From Candidatus Poribacteria bacterium (GTDB taxonomy: Bacteria; Poribacteria; WGA-4E; WGA-3G), in contig JAPPIG010000023.1 of the NCBI GenBank assembly GCA_028820635.1, forward strand, positions 50,135 through 114,134: DNA of 64,000 nt, written 5' to 3'. Made by a program: the position numbers and the translations under genes. Under the pieces are notes generated by a model, which had not been told where the DNA came from, made no database searches, and was given only the letters and a program-made list of their open reading frames with translations. Positions 42,336-51,000 of the stretch are shown in pieces. Each line of letters opens with the position of its first letter. Positions within the stretch are counted from its first letter, which is position 1.

Positions 42336-42842
42336 ATGAATTCAGAGAATCTGCGCTTAGCTTTATCAAAATCTAAGGATATTACACTTAATTTTCTTGG
42401 TCGTATTCTATCAAATACACGGATGGAACCGATTCGTGATGAGGAAGGCGTTAAAGGCGTTAAGGCTTCTTGGGTAGGTGAGCAAGGTGAAAGCAGTGTT
42501 GCGATAGATACTGGCGAATGGAATGCTAACGTTAAAATGGAGGCAGACGAACCGCCAACCGTAGAATATACGCAACATGGCGATACACGAAGTGTTGAAA
42601 TAAAAAATATCAACAATATATCTTGTTCGGTAGATCGTGAGACATTAGACCAATTTGCTACTCCGAGGGGTGCTGCGATTGCTGTTTGTGCTGGGGCGGC
42701 CGCCGGTTTGGTCGGTTGGTTTGTTGTTTCTGTCATGCGGGCACTCGCAGTACCAAATAGAGAAGACCAAGAACCTGCTGTAGCCGCGCTTTCTTCTGAG
42801 AATGTTGAAGCCGCCACGGAAAATCCATCCGCTGAAGCATGA
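42336..42842 (+). CDS. small membrane-anchored protein, unknown
   Basis: 168 residues. No family recognised. The first 110 residues are soluble and beta-rich (SWVGEQGESSVAIDTGEW, VEYTQHGDTRSVEIKNI). One transmembrane helix follows (AAIAVCAGAAAGLVGWFVVS), then a short acidic tail rich in Ala/Glu. AAGGGGAAG lies before the ATG. Its TGA overlaps the ATG of the enolase-superfamily gene (ATGA), so the two are likely translationally coupled despite different natures. Confidence 0.65.
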   Translation: MNSENLRLALSKSKDITLNFLGRILSNTRMEPIRDEEGVKGVKASWVGEQGESSVAIDTGEWNANVKMEADEPPTVEYTQHGDTRSVEIKNINNISCSVDRETLDQFATPRGAAIAVCAGAAAGLVGWFVVSVMRALAVPNREDQEPAVAALSSENVEAATENPSAEA

Positions 42843-44032
42843 AAATAATAGCCGTAGATCCTTTTTACTTACGGATGCCAGAGATCACTGATGCAGCGGA
42901 TGGCACACAAGATACGCTCTTAGTCCGAGTCCGGACTGATGCGGGAATTGAAGGATGGGGAGAGTGTGATGCTTCGCCGTTGGTTAGTATTGCTGCATAT
43001 TGCTGCCCGATGTCACACGGCAATATCATCAATATCCGCAATTCGCTAATAGGTGAGACGCTTGATAGTCCAGAGGATGTACTGCGCTTGAGTGGAAAGG
43101 TGTTGCGGAATGGGTTAGACATTCAGCAGATACAGCACGCTTATAGCGGCACAGAGATAGCACTATGGGATATTATCGGCAAGAAGTTAGAAAAACCTGT
43201 TTATCTTTTTCTCGCGGAGATGTCTGGCACATCTGACATTGCACACCCGAAACTCCCTTATGCTTCCGTGCTATTTGGCGATACCCCTGAAGACACCTAT
43301 CAAATCGCAGTAGGATTACGCGAGCAAGGGTATCGTGCTGCAAAGTTTGGTTGGGGACCGATGGGAAAATTCGGTGCGAAAAACGACATTGCACTTGTGC
43401 ATGCGGCACGCGAAGGTATGGGTACTGATGCGCAGATTATGATTTATGCGGGTGTTGTCTGGGGAACAGATTACGAGACCGCTTACAACCGCGCAGAAGC
43501 GTTTGCAGAATTTTCTCCCACGTGGTTGGAAGAACCACTTGCCCCGGATGCTATTGATGCTTACGGTTCGCTAACCAAAAAGAATCCTCGTGTTCCTATT
43601 GCAGCTGGTGAGGGTTCAAATACCTATCGCATGGCGGAAGATATGATCGTTCATGGCGGTGTCCAGTTTGTGCAGATTGACACAGGACGCATCGGTGGGA
43701 TTATGCCCTCTTTTCAGGTACGCCAACTTGCTGAACAACGCGGTGTTCAATACGTCAATCACACCTTTAAAAGCCATCTCAGCCTTGCCGCTGCACTACA
43801 TGTTTTCGCCACGAATCCAGATTTTAACCTATTGGAATATCCTGCTGCAGGTTCTGAACTATCGCAACGAATAGTTAAAAACCCATTTAAAGTTGATCCT
43901 GATGGAATGGTTCGCGTTAATGATTTGCCCGGACTTGGTGTACAAGTGGATACGGATGCCATCCGTCCATATTTAGTTCCAGTAAATATCCACGTTGGTA
44001 CTGAAACGGTTTTCCAAAATGCATTTCTTTAG
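42839..44032 (+). CDS. enolase-superfamily (mandelate racemase-like) protein with altered active site
   Basis: 397 residues. The N-terminal capping domain is typical (DTLLVRVRTDAGIEGWGECD, IALWDIIGKKLEKPVYLFL), as is the barrel (WLEEPLAPDAIDAYGSL, AAGEGSNTYRMAEDMI, QIDTGRIGGIMPSF, VNHTFKSHLSLAAALH). Two metal glutamates (in WLEEP and AGEG) and the late His are visible. The first metal ligand, normally D in V-D-A-N, aligns with Tyr in QIMIYAGVVWGTD, and the K-x-K pair reads K-F-G. So the usual chemistry may be changed or the metal site incomplete. Substrate unknown, probably an acid sugar lineage. Confidence 0.8.
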   Translation: MKIIAVDPFYLRMPEITDAADGTQDTLLVRVRTDAGIEGWGECDASPLVSIAAYCCPMSHGNIINIRNSLIGETLDSPEDVLRLSGKVLRNGLDIQQIQHAYSGTEIALWDIIGKKLEKPVYLFLAEMSGTSDIAHPKLPYASVLFGDTPEDTYQIAVGLREQGYRAAKFGWGPMGKFGAKNDIALVHAAREGMGTDAQIMIYAGVVWGTDYETAYNRAEAFAEFSPTWLEEPLAPDAIDAYGSLTKKNPRVPIAAGEGSNTYRMAEDMIVHGGVQFVQIDTGRIGGIMPSFQVRQLAEQRGVQYVNHTFKSHLSLAAALHVFATNPDFNLLEYPAAGSELSQRIVKNPFKVDPDGMVRVNDLPGLGVQVDTDAIRPYLVPVNIHVGTETVFQNAFL

Positions 44033-44045
44033 TCTGGACTCTTAC

Positions 44046-45404
44046 TTATTCTAACCCATTCACATTCACTATATTTCTAACCAGTTTATGCAATTCTGTA
44101 CTTCTGAATTCATACGATATTATATTACCGTCTTTGTCAATTAACCACTTAGATGGCATACCGCTAACACGGTACAGTTTTTTTAGAGGTCCTTCCTTTC
44201 CATCAAAAATCTGCCGCCAAGGTAAGCTACACACATTTAGGTATTCGGACATATCTGCTTCTTCCGTATCCCGGTTAATACCGATAACGTCAAAACCGAA
44301 ATCTCTATTAGCATCATATACTTTTTTCACAATTGGCATATTACCAGTACAAGGCCCACACCAAGTTGCCCAAAAATAGAGTAACACCACTTTTCCTCTA
44401 TAGTCTTTAAGCGAAATTGAGTTACCATCAATATCTATCAATGAGAAGTCAGGTGCTGGCTTTCCAATCATCTCTAACTTTGAATCCGCCTTCAGAAAAT
44501 ACGCTCTTGCCAGTTCAATGTTTCCTTTTTCTTCATGAATCATGGCGATTTCACGATAGATGCTTCGGATAAAAGGGTTCTTCTGCTCAGTTTTTTCAAG
44601 GTGTTGTAAAAGTTGAAATGCCTCTTCATGTTTCTCGACCACTTTAAGCATGTCAACAAGCGTCCAATAGTCTCGAAACCGCATGATGTCCTCACCATGT
44701 GGTTTCATGACGGATTTGAAACTTTCAATGAGGTTTTCCGCATCTTTTTCTTGCTCAGCTTTTACATAGAGACGAATAAGTTCAGAATAGAGATTGAAGA
44801 AATTTGGATCTTCAGGTACGCGGTGAAGTGCTTTTTCGTACCCAGCGATTGCTGCTTTAAGGTTTCCGTACATTCCTATCGGATCCTTTCTCCAATCACC
44901 TTCAGATAAGTAGATAGTATTGGAAAAGCTTAAGTTTAAATATAAATTTGACAATAATGTAGAATCTGAATAGGGATTGGCGTGGTGTGGACATTGGACA
45001 ATCGGATTGGCACCATTGTAGACATGTCGTTCCTCTTTTAACCACTGCTGATAATACTCTGGGGTGCAATCATAGTTGTAACTCACAGGTAGATTCGGGT
45101 CTGTGTCATAGGGCAAAATTGGCACACCTTGCTCTTCATCTGCAGGGCAAATTAAGTGACTTTCACCGGTCAAATACTGGGGATGTAGTTCTGAAAGCCA
45201 TTCTGGAAAATCACCATGTTCTTTTTCATAGGTTCTTAATGCTTCACCAATTGAAGCCAAGTTTTGCGTACATGTTTTAAGGTTTTTGGATTCCTGTTCG
45301 GTTATGAGGGATTCATCCTCAAAGTCTATACGGGTTTTGGATTTGTCAGATTCGTTGAAGTTCACAGCAGATATTGCAGAAGTAAACAATAAACTTAATG
45401 TCAT
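44046..45404 (-). CDS. thioredoxin-like protein with TPR region
   Basis: 452 residues from the ATG at 45404, chosen because GGAGG stands 5 bases upstream; a longer frame from 45476 lacks a ribosome site. A short hydrophobic start (MTLSLLFTSAISA) may be a signal peptide. Residues 25-130 resemble the soluble part of pilin-like proteins (SIGEALRTYEKEHGDFPEWL, LICPAD). Residues 150-300 look like TPR helices. The last 150 residues form a TlpA-type thioredoxin fold: APDFSLIDIDGNSISLKDY, LYFWATWCGPCTGNMPIV with Cys349/Cys352. Likely thiol-disulfide exchange outside the cytoplasm. It converges with the enolase-superfamily gene, 13 bp apart. Confidence 0.82.
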   Translation of the reverse strand: MTLSLLFTSAISAVNFNESDKSKTRIDFEDESLITEQESKNLKTCTQNLASIGEALRTYEKEHGDFPEWLSELHPQYLTGESHLICPADEEQGVPILPYDTDPNLPVSYNYDCTPEYYQQWLKEERHVYNGANPIVQCPHHANPYSDSTLLSNLYLNLSFSNTIYLSEGDWRKDPIGMYGNLKAAIAGYEKALHRVPEDPNFFNLYSELIRLYVKAEQEKDAENLIESFKSVMKPHGEDIMRFRDYWTLVDMLKVVEKHEEAFQLLQHLEKTEQKNPFIRSIYREIAMIHEEKGNIELARAYFLKADSKLEMIGKPAPDFSLIDIDGNSISLKDYRGKVVLLYFWATWCGPCTGNMPIVKKVYDANRDFGFDVIGINRDTEEADMSEYLNVCSLPWRQIFDGKEGPLKKLYRVSGMPSKWLIDKDGNIISYEFRSTELHKLVRNIVNVNGLE

Positions 45405-45504
45405 TAATTCCTCCATTATGTGATGTTTAGGTTGAGAAAAGTAAACGTTCTTATTGTTACACATCAATGGATGCACTTTAGAAACATGGAGGAATTGCTG
45501 GAAA

Positions 45505-48162
45505 TTAGTTATTGACTTTCAAATCTGCCCAACTGGTGGTAAATTTTCCTGTTGCAGATACAAGTCCCCTCAGACGAACAGTTGCAAACTGCTTGCGAAC
45601 GCCCGCATGCGACACATCCTCTATCCGATAATAGTAGACGGTATTCGGTTGGGCAGTGGAATCTGTCCATGTATATTCGCTGCGTTCGCCTGTAGTGCCA
45701 GCTCCTTGTATCATGGTGGGGTTGACAACCTTGAATTTACCATCCTTTGTTTCACTTCGGTAGATGTAGAAGCCAGCGTTGTCTACTTCTGATTCCGTTG
45801 TCCAGTTGATAACAGCGCCGTTAGCCGTGCGCTCAGCTTTGAAACGGGACAACGTAACAGGAAGCGGTTCGCCGCCTCTCTGGTGATAGATTTTTATTTC
45901 CCGATTGCGCCGCAAGAGCGTGAGTAGCGGTTCTCGGTCCGTAATCGGATTTCCCCAAATCCAGAGTTCTTTTAGCCTTACCAACCCCATAAGTGGACGC
46001 ACATCGCTGATCTGATTGTTAACCAAAGCAAGTCTCTCCAACTTTGTTAATCGTGACAGTGGCCTGATGTCTATAACCTGATTGTTAGTCAAACCAAGCT
46101 CATATAATTCTGTCATGTTCGCAAGGGGCATGATGTCTACAATCTGATTGTTAAACAAGGCAAGTGCCCTTAATCCCGTCAAGTTTGCGAGGGGTGAAAT
46201 ATCGCGTAATTGATTATTCCTAATATCTAATTCGACTAACTGCGTCAATCGTGACAGTGGTGAGATGTCAGTGATCATAGGGCTTGGGAGTTGCAACAAT
46301 CTCAATTGTGTCAAATCTTTGAGTGCCGAAATATCGTCTATCCGGTCATTGCCATCAAGATATAACCGCTTTAATCGGACTAACCCCTTGAGTGCGGAAA
46401 TATCACGAATCTCGTTGTGCTGAACTACTAAATTTTCTAAATTGATTAGATTTTTGAGAGGTGTAACATCACGGATTTGATTAAAACCGAGTTCTAAATC
46501 CTTCAACTGTGTCAAGTTTGCCATGGGCGTAATGTCTTGGAGGACGTAATTTCCTATGATCAATAACTGTTTGAGCTGCGTTAAGTTTGCCAAGGGCGTA
46601 ATGTCCCTGATTTCATTGTAACCGCGTGCAGGTATGATATCCTCATTGATGGGGTCGAATTCAAGATGACCACTACTAAGTTCTAACGCAGTGAGCTGCC
46701 TCAAGTTTGCCAAGGATGTAATATTACGGATCTGATTTCCAGCAAGAACTAACACTTCAAGCTGCCTCAAGTTTGCCAAGGCAGTAATATCTCGGATCTG
46801 ATTACTACCGATTCTTAACTCTGTGAGTTGCGTCAACTTGGACACCTGCGTTAGGTCTCCGATAGCGTTATCATTGAGCAATAACTTGCGGAGGAGTGGC
46901 AACGCTGATATCGGTGTAATGTCTTGAATTTGATTACCACTAAGGTCTAAAAAATCTAATCGCGCAGCATGTTCAAGTCCTGTGAGGTCTGTTATCCCAC
47001 GGTTGGTAGCCGTTAGAGATGTGAGTCTGGCTATATCAAACGTAGTGATCCGTTGTGCAGGTAGCATCTTCAATTCTTCCCGTATTGCTGAAGCTAAATA
47101 TGAATCGGGTATAAAGGCGGCATCGGCATCGGGGGTCGGCACTGTTGAGTCAACTTCAAAGAATCTTCTTGTATAGTTGCCTTCTTTGTCTATCACCTGA
47201 ATCATGATAAAATCCGAAATTCGCGTTGTGGCAAATTCAGCAATTCCGCTCACGCCGCTTAACGCTTGACAGCCTATAAACTCTGGTTCACTGCTATCAT
47301 TTAATGCCGCGCTTTTGGATACAATAAGTTGTGCTTGATGAAGTCCATCCGGGTCATTTAATTCAAAACGGAGCCTGAATGCATGGGGCGGTTTCACATC
47401 ATATCCGGCTGATAATGGATGTATGTTTGTATTTAGATTTCGAGTGATGATTTTGTCCGGGTTGAAATAAGGATGAACACTCAACCATTCGGCATTACAG
47501 AAAGACAATTCCTTTGAAGACAAATCCTCGCGAACTGCTCCATAAGACATAATATCAGCAGAATTGAAAAAGTAGTGCTGTAATCCAAATGCATGTCCGA
47601 GTTCGTGTGGGATAAGGGCAACATTATCACGACAACCTCCTGATGCAGGGACTAAAACATGACCACCATTTTTATTGTCTCCACCAATACCACACACAGT
47701 CTCGTTAAAAGCACGATTGCTGATCTCAACGGCGATGACATAGATATTGTTGGCAAAATCAAATTGTCCTTCCAGTTCGTCAATGATTTTAGTGATTGGG
47801 TCAGTCTGATAATATGTGTCATTGTGTTTCCCGTTTACATGATGAACAATCGCATTGCCGTTTTCGTCCGTTTCAAATCTAAAAGCTTTTCTACCAAAAC
47901 CGTGCCGTGCCATCTCATCGGCGTAGAACTTCTGTGTCCTTTTTAGTGAAGCATCTAATGTTGTGTCAATGTCCGGTTGAGCCTCACGGTCGTTTGGTAG
48001 TAAATAGATAAGCCTCACCACATAATCCGATGTGTTCACCATAAAATCTTGCTGCGGAACCTCTTCAACAACAGTTACATCGTCTTGGGCAAAACCTGTT
48101 GGCACAAACGTAAGCGTTACAAAAGTGAGTAATGTAAATGTGAAATATAGTGTCGTTTTCAT
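45505..48162 (-). CDS. secreted metzincin protease fused to leucine-rich repeats
   Basis: 885 residues from the ATG at 48162 (AAGGTGA upstream). The signal peptide ends near TGFAQ. The protease domain (to about residue 240) has HELGHAFGLQH at about 186, the full HExxHxxGxxH zinc motif, and Met-turn DIMSYG. Next come about 16 internalin-like 22-residue LRRs (LTELRIGSNQIRDITALANL and similar), then a fibronectin-III-like module (LSRFKAERTANGAVINWTT ... YYYRIEDVSHAG). The end KFTTSWADLKVNN carries the TTxWA tail seen in both LamG proteins. Probably an extracellular protease whose LRR arm binds a target. It has no dockerin or NPFNPETW domain, unlike its upstream neighbours. Confidence 0.87.
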   Translation of the reverse strand: MKTTLYFTFTLLTFVTLTFVPTGFAQDDVTVVEEVPQQDFMVNTSDYVVRLIYLLPNDREAQPDIDTTLDASLKRTQKFYADEMARHGFGRKAFRFETDENGNAIVHHVNGKHNDTYYQTDPITKIIDELEGQFDFANNIYVIAVEISNRAFNETVCGIGGDNKNGGHVLVPASGGCRDNVALIPHELGHAFGLQHYFFNSADIMSYGAVREDLSSKELSFCNAEWLSVHPYFNPDKIITRNLNTNIHPLSAGYDVKPPHAFRLRFELNDPDGLHQAQLIVSKSAALNDSSEPEFIGCQALSGVSGIAEFATTRISDFIMIQVIDKEGNYTRRFFEVDSTVPTPDADAAFIPDSYLASAIREELKMLPAQRITTFDIARLTSLTATNRGITDLTGLEHAARLDFLDLSGNQIQDITPISALPLLRKLLLNDNAIGDLTQVSKLTQLTELRIGSNQIRDITALANLRQLEVLVLAGNQIRNITSLANLRQLTALELSSGHLEFDPINEDIIPARGYNEIRDITPLANLTQLKQLLIIGNYVLQDITPMANLTQLKDLELGFNQIRDVTPLKNLINLENLVVQHNEIRDISALKGLVRLKRLYLDGNDRIDDISALKDLTQLRLLQLPSPMITDISPLSRLTQLVELDIRNNQLRDISPLANLTGLRALALFNNQIVDIMPLANMTELYELGLTNNQVIDIRPLSRLTKLERLALVNNQISDVRPLMGLVRLKELWIWGNPITDREPLLTLLRRNREIKIYHQRGGEPLPVTLSRFKAERTANGAVINWTTESEVDNAGFYIYRSETKDGKFKVVNPTMIQGAGTTGERSEYTWTDSTAQPNTVYYYRIEDVSHAGVRKQFATVRLRGLVSATGKFTTSWADLKVNN

Positions 48163-48242
48163 AAGTTCATTCACCTTATTGTGAGAGGGTGGTCTCTGTG
48201 ATTGTGTGAGTAACACAGAAAACCACCTGAGTTTGGAAAAAT

Positions 48243-50873
48243 TTATTTCCGTATCAACATCTTGCGCGTAGCAGAAAAATCGCCCGCAGTAAGCGTATAG
48301 AAATAGACACCGCTCGCAACAGGTTCACCAAACACGTTTTTCCCATCCCAGTACGCAGCGCGAGAACGGTTCTGATACATCCCCGCAGCTTGATGTCCAA
48401 GCGTCAACGTCCGCACCAAGGTGCCGTTCATCGCATAGATATGCAGTGTAACATCTGCCTCCTTTGCTAAGTGATACGGTATCCATGTCTCTGGATTGAA
48501 TGGGTTCGGATAGTTTGGTAAGAGTGCTGTCTTTTTGGGTGTCAACGCTACAAGGAGTTGTTGTAGGAATAGAATACCGCGCTGTGACATTGCATTTGTA
48601 ATACCCAATTGTTGCGCAGCGGAAAGCCACTGTTTAACATCTGTTGCCGTGAGCATTTCCAAAGCTTGAGAATTCAGTGAAGGAGCGGCGGCACTTGTGC
48701 CTAATGCACCAGCAACGAGCACAAGGTCTTGTATGTTGACAATACCATCGCCGTTAACATCCGCACTATTTGTGCCTGTTTGTCCCAACCTCCCTGCCAC
48801 TAACACTAAGTCCTGAATGTTTACAATGCCATCACCGTTGATGTCTTCTTTGAGTTGAGTCGTTTCGGTTATTTGGGCATTTTCAATTGTTGGCACAAAA
48901 GCTTTACCAGCACTATTAGTAAGCAGCACATCAGATAATGTCAAAGTGGATGCCTTCACCGCAATCACCTCAAAAGTGAGTGTGGCGAGAGTGCCGTCTC
49001 CGTTGCTTTCTCCAGCGAGAGATGCAGCGTTGAGTTTGACAAGATTGCCCTCCACTTTCGGTTCCACAAAGAACGCACCAGCGGGCAGGTAATCACCATT
49101 TGCGCCTGAGACATATCGGAGCGCGGTTGTGTCAAATTGCACGGTTGCTTGGTAGCCTGCCACGTTTTCACCTTCGGCGATGTTCAAGGAGAGTGTTAGT
49201 TGTTGTCCGACAGCAGGGGATGCCACTGAAGCGGGGGAGATGCTCACCTTGACACCGGTGGTTGCAGGTGTTGACTCCGGTTGTTGAGTTGAGGTATCGT
49301 TAGTATCTGGTACTTCACTTGTTGTTTCCTCAGCTGGTGCTTCACTTGTTGTTCCTTCAGCAATCGAAGACCACTTATCAGAAAACTCACCATGATCATA
49401 GAAAGTACAACTCAAACCCTGACTCCTATATTGCACTTGGTATGTCGTATTCGGGGTAAGGTTACTTATGATGACTGAACCTTTCCCACGTATCGCTCCT
49501 CTCTTCATCTCTATACATGCTTCGTGCCAAAGTCCTTGTGGCTCTTTTTGCCGCCATCGGAACACAAAACCTGGAGAACTAAAAAAACCGATGTCGCCAT
49601 GATTGATATGAACCACAAGTGATGTATTATCACCAGGTAGAACGTTAAACCCTACGAGAGTTGTGGTTTCATGGGTTTGTTGAATATCAGGCACCTGCTG
49701 TGTAGCTTCAGGTGTCGTGTCAATATCAGGGACCTGCTGTGTGCCTGCTTCAGGTGTGACTTCTACAGTTGTGATTTCCCACTTGCGCATATTACCATCT
49801 TCGCTCGTGCTGTAAACCGTGGCACCATCAGGACTGAAGGCGACGTTTCTGACAGGTGATTCATGCCCGAGTTTGGCGATGACTTTCTCCATACCTAAAT
49901 GCCACAAACGCACCGCACCATCTGAACTTCCACTGGCAAGTATTTCCCTATCAGGACTAAAGGCAATACTCAAGACAGGCGATTTATGGTCAAACAACGC
50001 TGTCTCTTGCGCTGTCTGCGGGTTCCACAAACGGACGGTGTTGTCTGTGCTGGCACTGGCGAGTAGTAATCCATCCGGACTGAAGGCAACACTCAAAACA
50101 CTGTTTGTATGTCCCCTAAGCGTGCCTTCAGGAGTATGTAGCTGCGGGTTCCACATGCGGACGGTGTTATCTGCGCTCGCACTGGCGAGTAGTGATCCGT
50201 CAGGACTGAAGGCAACACGCGTAACGCTGTCTGTATGTCCCCTGAGTGTGTCTTCAAGAGTATGTAGCTGCGGGTTCCACAAACGGACGGTGTTATCTTC
50301 GCTGGCACTGGCGAGTAATGTCCCATCAGGACTGAAGGCAACACTCAAGACCTTGTCTACATGTCCTTGAAGAACTTTTTGAAGTTTCTCGGTGTTAGGG
50401 TTCCACAATTGAATGTTGCCGTCCTCACTTGCACTCGCCAGTAGCCCACCATCTGGACTAACAGCGATGCTTTTGATATCCGCGTCATGTGTGAGTGTAG
50501 CTGTAGTCTGCTCCGTAGACGGATCCCACAAGTGGATAAGGTTTGAAACTACGACCCCAATTATGCCACCGTTCGGAAAGAGTTCAATACTATTTAGACT
50601 GTCTGTATGCCAGAAGATAACACCGACAGCCCTGATGGTGATCCCGATGGCTTCGGCAGCCGCCGCGACAGCTTCTCCTGCAGCCGCAAAAGCAGCACCA
50701 ACACCCTCAGCAACAGCACCAACGGCATCTCCGACAGCTCCGGCAACATCACCTATAGCATCAATGATACCCCCGATGAAACCATGACTCATTCCTTGTA
50801 TTCCAAAAACCAAGGAAACAGTTAGTAGTATTAACACGATTAGATTTCGATTCACAATTAGCGTTTTCATCAT
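48243..50873 (-). CDS. surface protein: WD40 propeller, FN3-like, cohesin, dockerin, T9SS-type sorting domain
   Basis: 876 residues. Signal peptide, then an Ala/Gly-rich zipper-like stretch (about 30-60), then seven WD40 repeats (LSVAFSPDGTLLASASEDNT), one propeller. About 405-520 is an FN3-like domain. About 545-680 matches a cohesin fold (VKVSISPASVASPAVGQQLT, NVAGYQATVQFDTTALRYVS, GDGTLATLTFEV). Then a type I dockerin pair of calcium loops (DINGDGIVNIQDLVLVAGRL and DVNGDGIVNIQDLVLVAGAL). The last 90 residues are the sorting domain (NYPNPFNPETWIPYHLAKEA ... ASGVYFYTLTAGDFSATRKM). Having cohesin and dockerin together suggests self- or hetero-assembly on the surface. ATG at 50870 is an alternative start. 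Confidence 0.85.
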   Translation of the reverse strand: MMKTLIVNRNLIVLILLTVSLVFGIQGMSHGFIGGIIDAIGDVAGAVGDAVGAVAEGVGAAFAAAGEAVAAAAEAIGITIRAVGVIFWHTDSLNSIELFPNGGIIGVVVSNLIHLWDPSTEQTTATLTHDADIKSIAVSPDGGLLASASEDGNIQLWNPNTEKLQKVLQGHVDKVLSVAFSPDGTLLASASEDNTVRLWNPQLHTLEDTLRGHTDSVTRVAFSPDGSLLASASADNTVRMWNPQLHTPEGTLRGHTNSVLSVAFSPDGLLLASASTDNTVRLWNPQTAQETALFDHKSPVLSIAFSPDREILASGSSDGAVRLWHLGMEKVIAKLGHESPVRNVAFSPDGATVYSTSEDGNMRKWEITTVEVTPEAGTQQVPDIDTTPEATQQVPDIQQTHETTTLVGFNVLPGDNTSLVVHINHGDIGFFSSPGFVFRWRQKEPQGLWHEACIEMKRGAIRGKGSVIISNLTPNTTYQVQYRSQGLSCTFYDHGEFSDKWSSIAEGTTSEAPAEETTSEVPDTNDTSTQQPESTPATTGVKVSISPASVASPAVGQQLTLSLNIAEGENVAGYQATVQFDTTALRYVSGANGDYLPAGAFFVEPKVEGNLVKLNAASLAGESNGDGTLATLTFEVIAVKASTLTLSDVLLTNSAGKAFVPTIENAQITETTQLKEDINGDGIVNIQDLVLVAGRLGQTGTNSADVNGDGIVNIQDLVLVAGALGTSAAAPSLNSQALEMLTATDVKQWLSAAQQLGITNAMSQRGILFLQQLLVALTPKKTALLPNYPNPFNPETWIPYHLAKEADVTLHIYAMNGTLVRTLTLGHQAAGMYQNRSRAAYWDGKNVFGEPVASGVYFYTLTAGDFSATRKMLIRK

Positions 50874-50889
50874 ATACTCCTTTTATATT

Positions 50890-51000
50890 GGTTGTCAGTT
50901 ATCAGTTACCAGTTTTCAGTTAAAAGAGGTATTGTGGCAGCGAAAAACAAAGCAATTTCCACAAAGTGTTAACTGATAACCGACAACTGACAACTGATAA
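50890..51000. repeat. inverted repeat element of CAGTTATCAGTT units
   Basis: The left arm from 50890 (GGTTGTCAGTTATCAGTTAC) and the right arm 50971-51000 (AACTGATAACCGACAACTGA, then CAACTGATAA) are built from the same short unit in opposite orientation around a 50-bp centre. The right arm abuts the stop codon of the 51001 gene. Confidence 0.6.

Noticed and set aside
42320..42817. Minus-strand frame opposite the small membrane protein
   Set aside because: No ribosome site; the plus-strand frame has a good one, a transmembrane helix and an ATGA overlap with the next gene.
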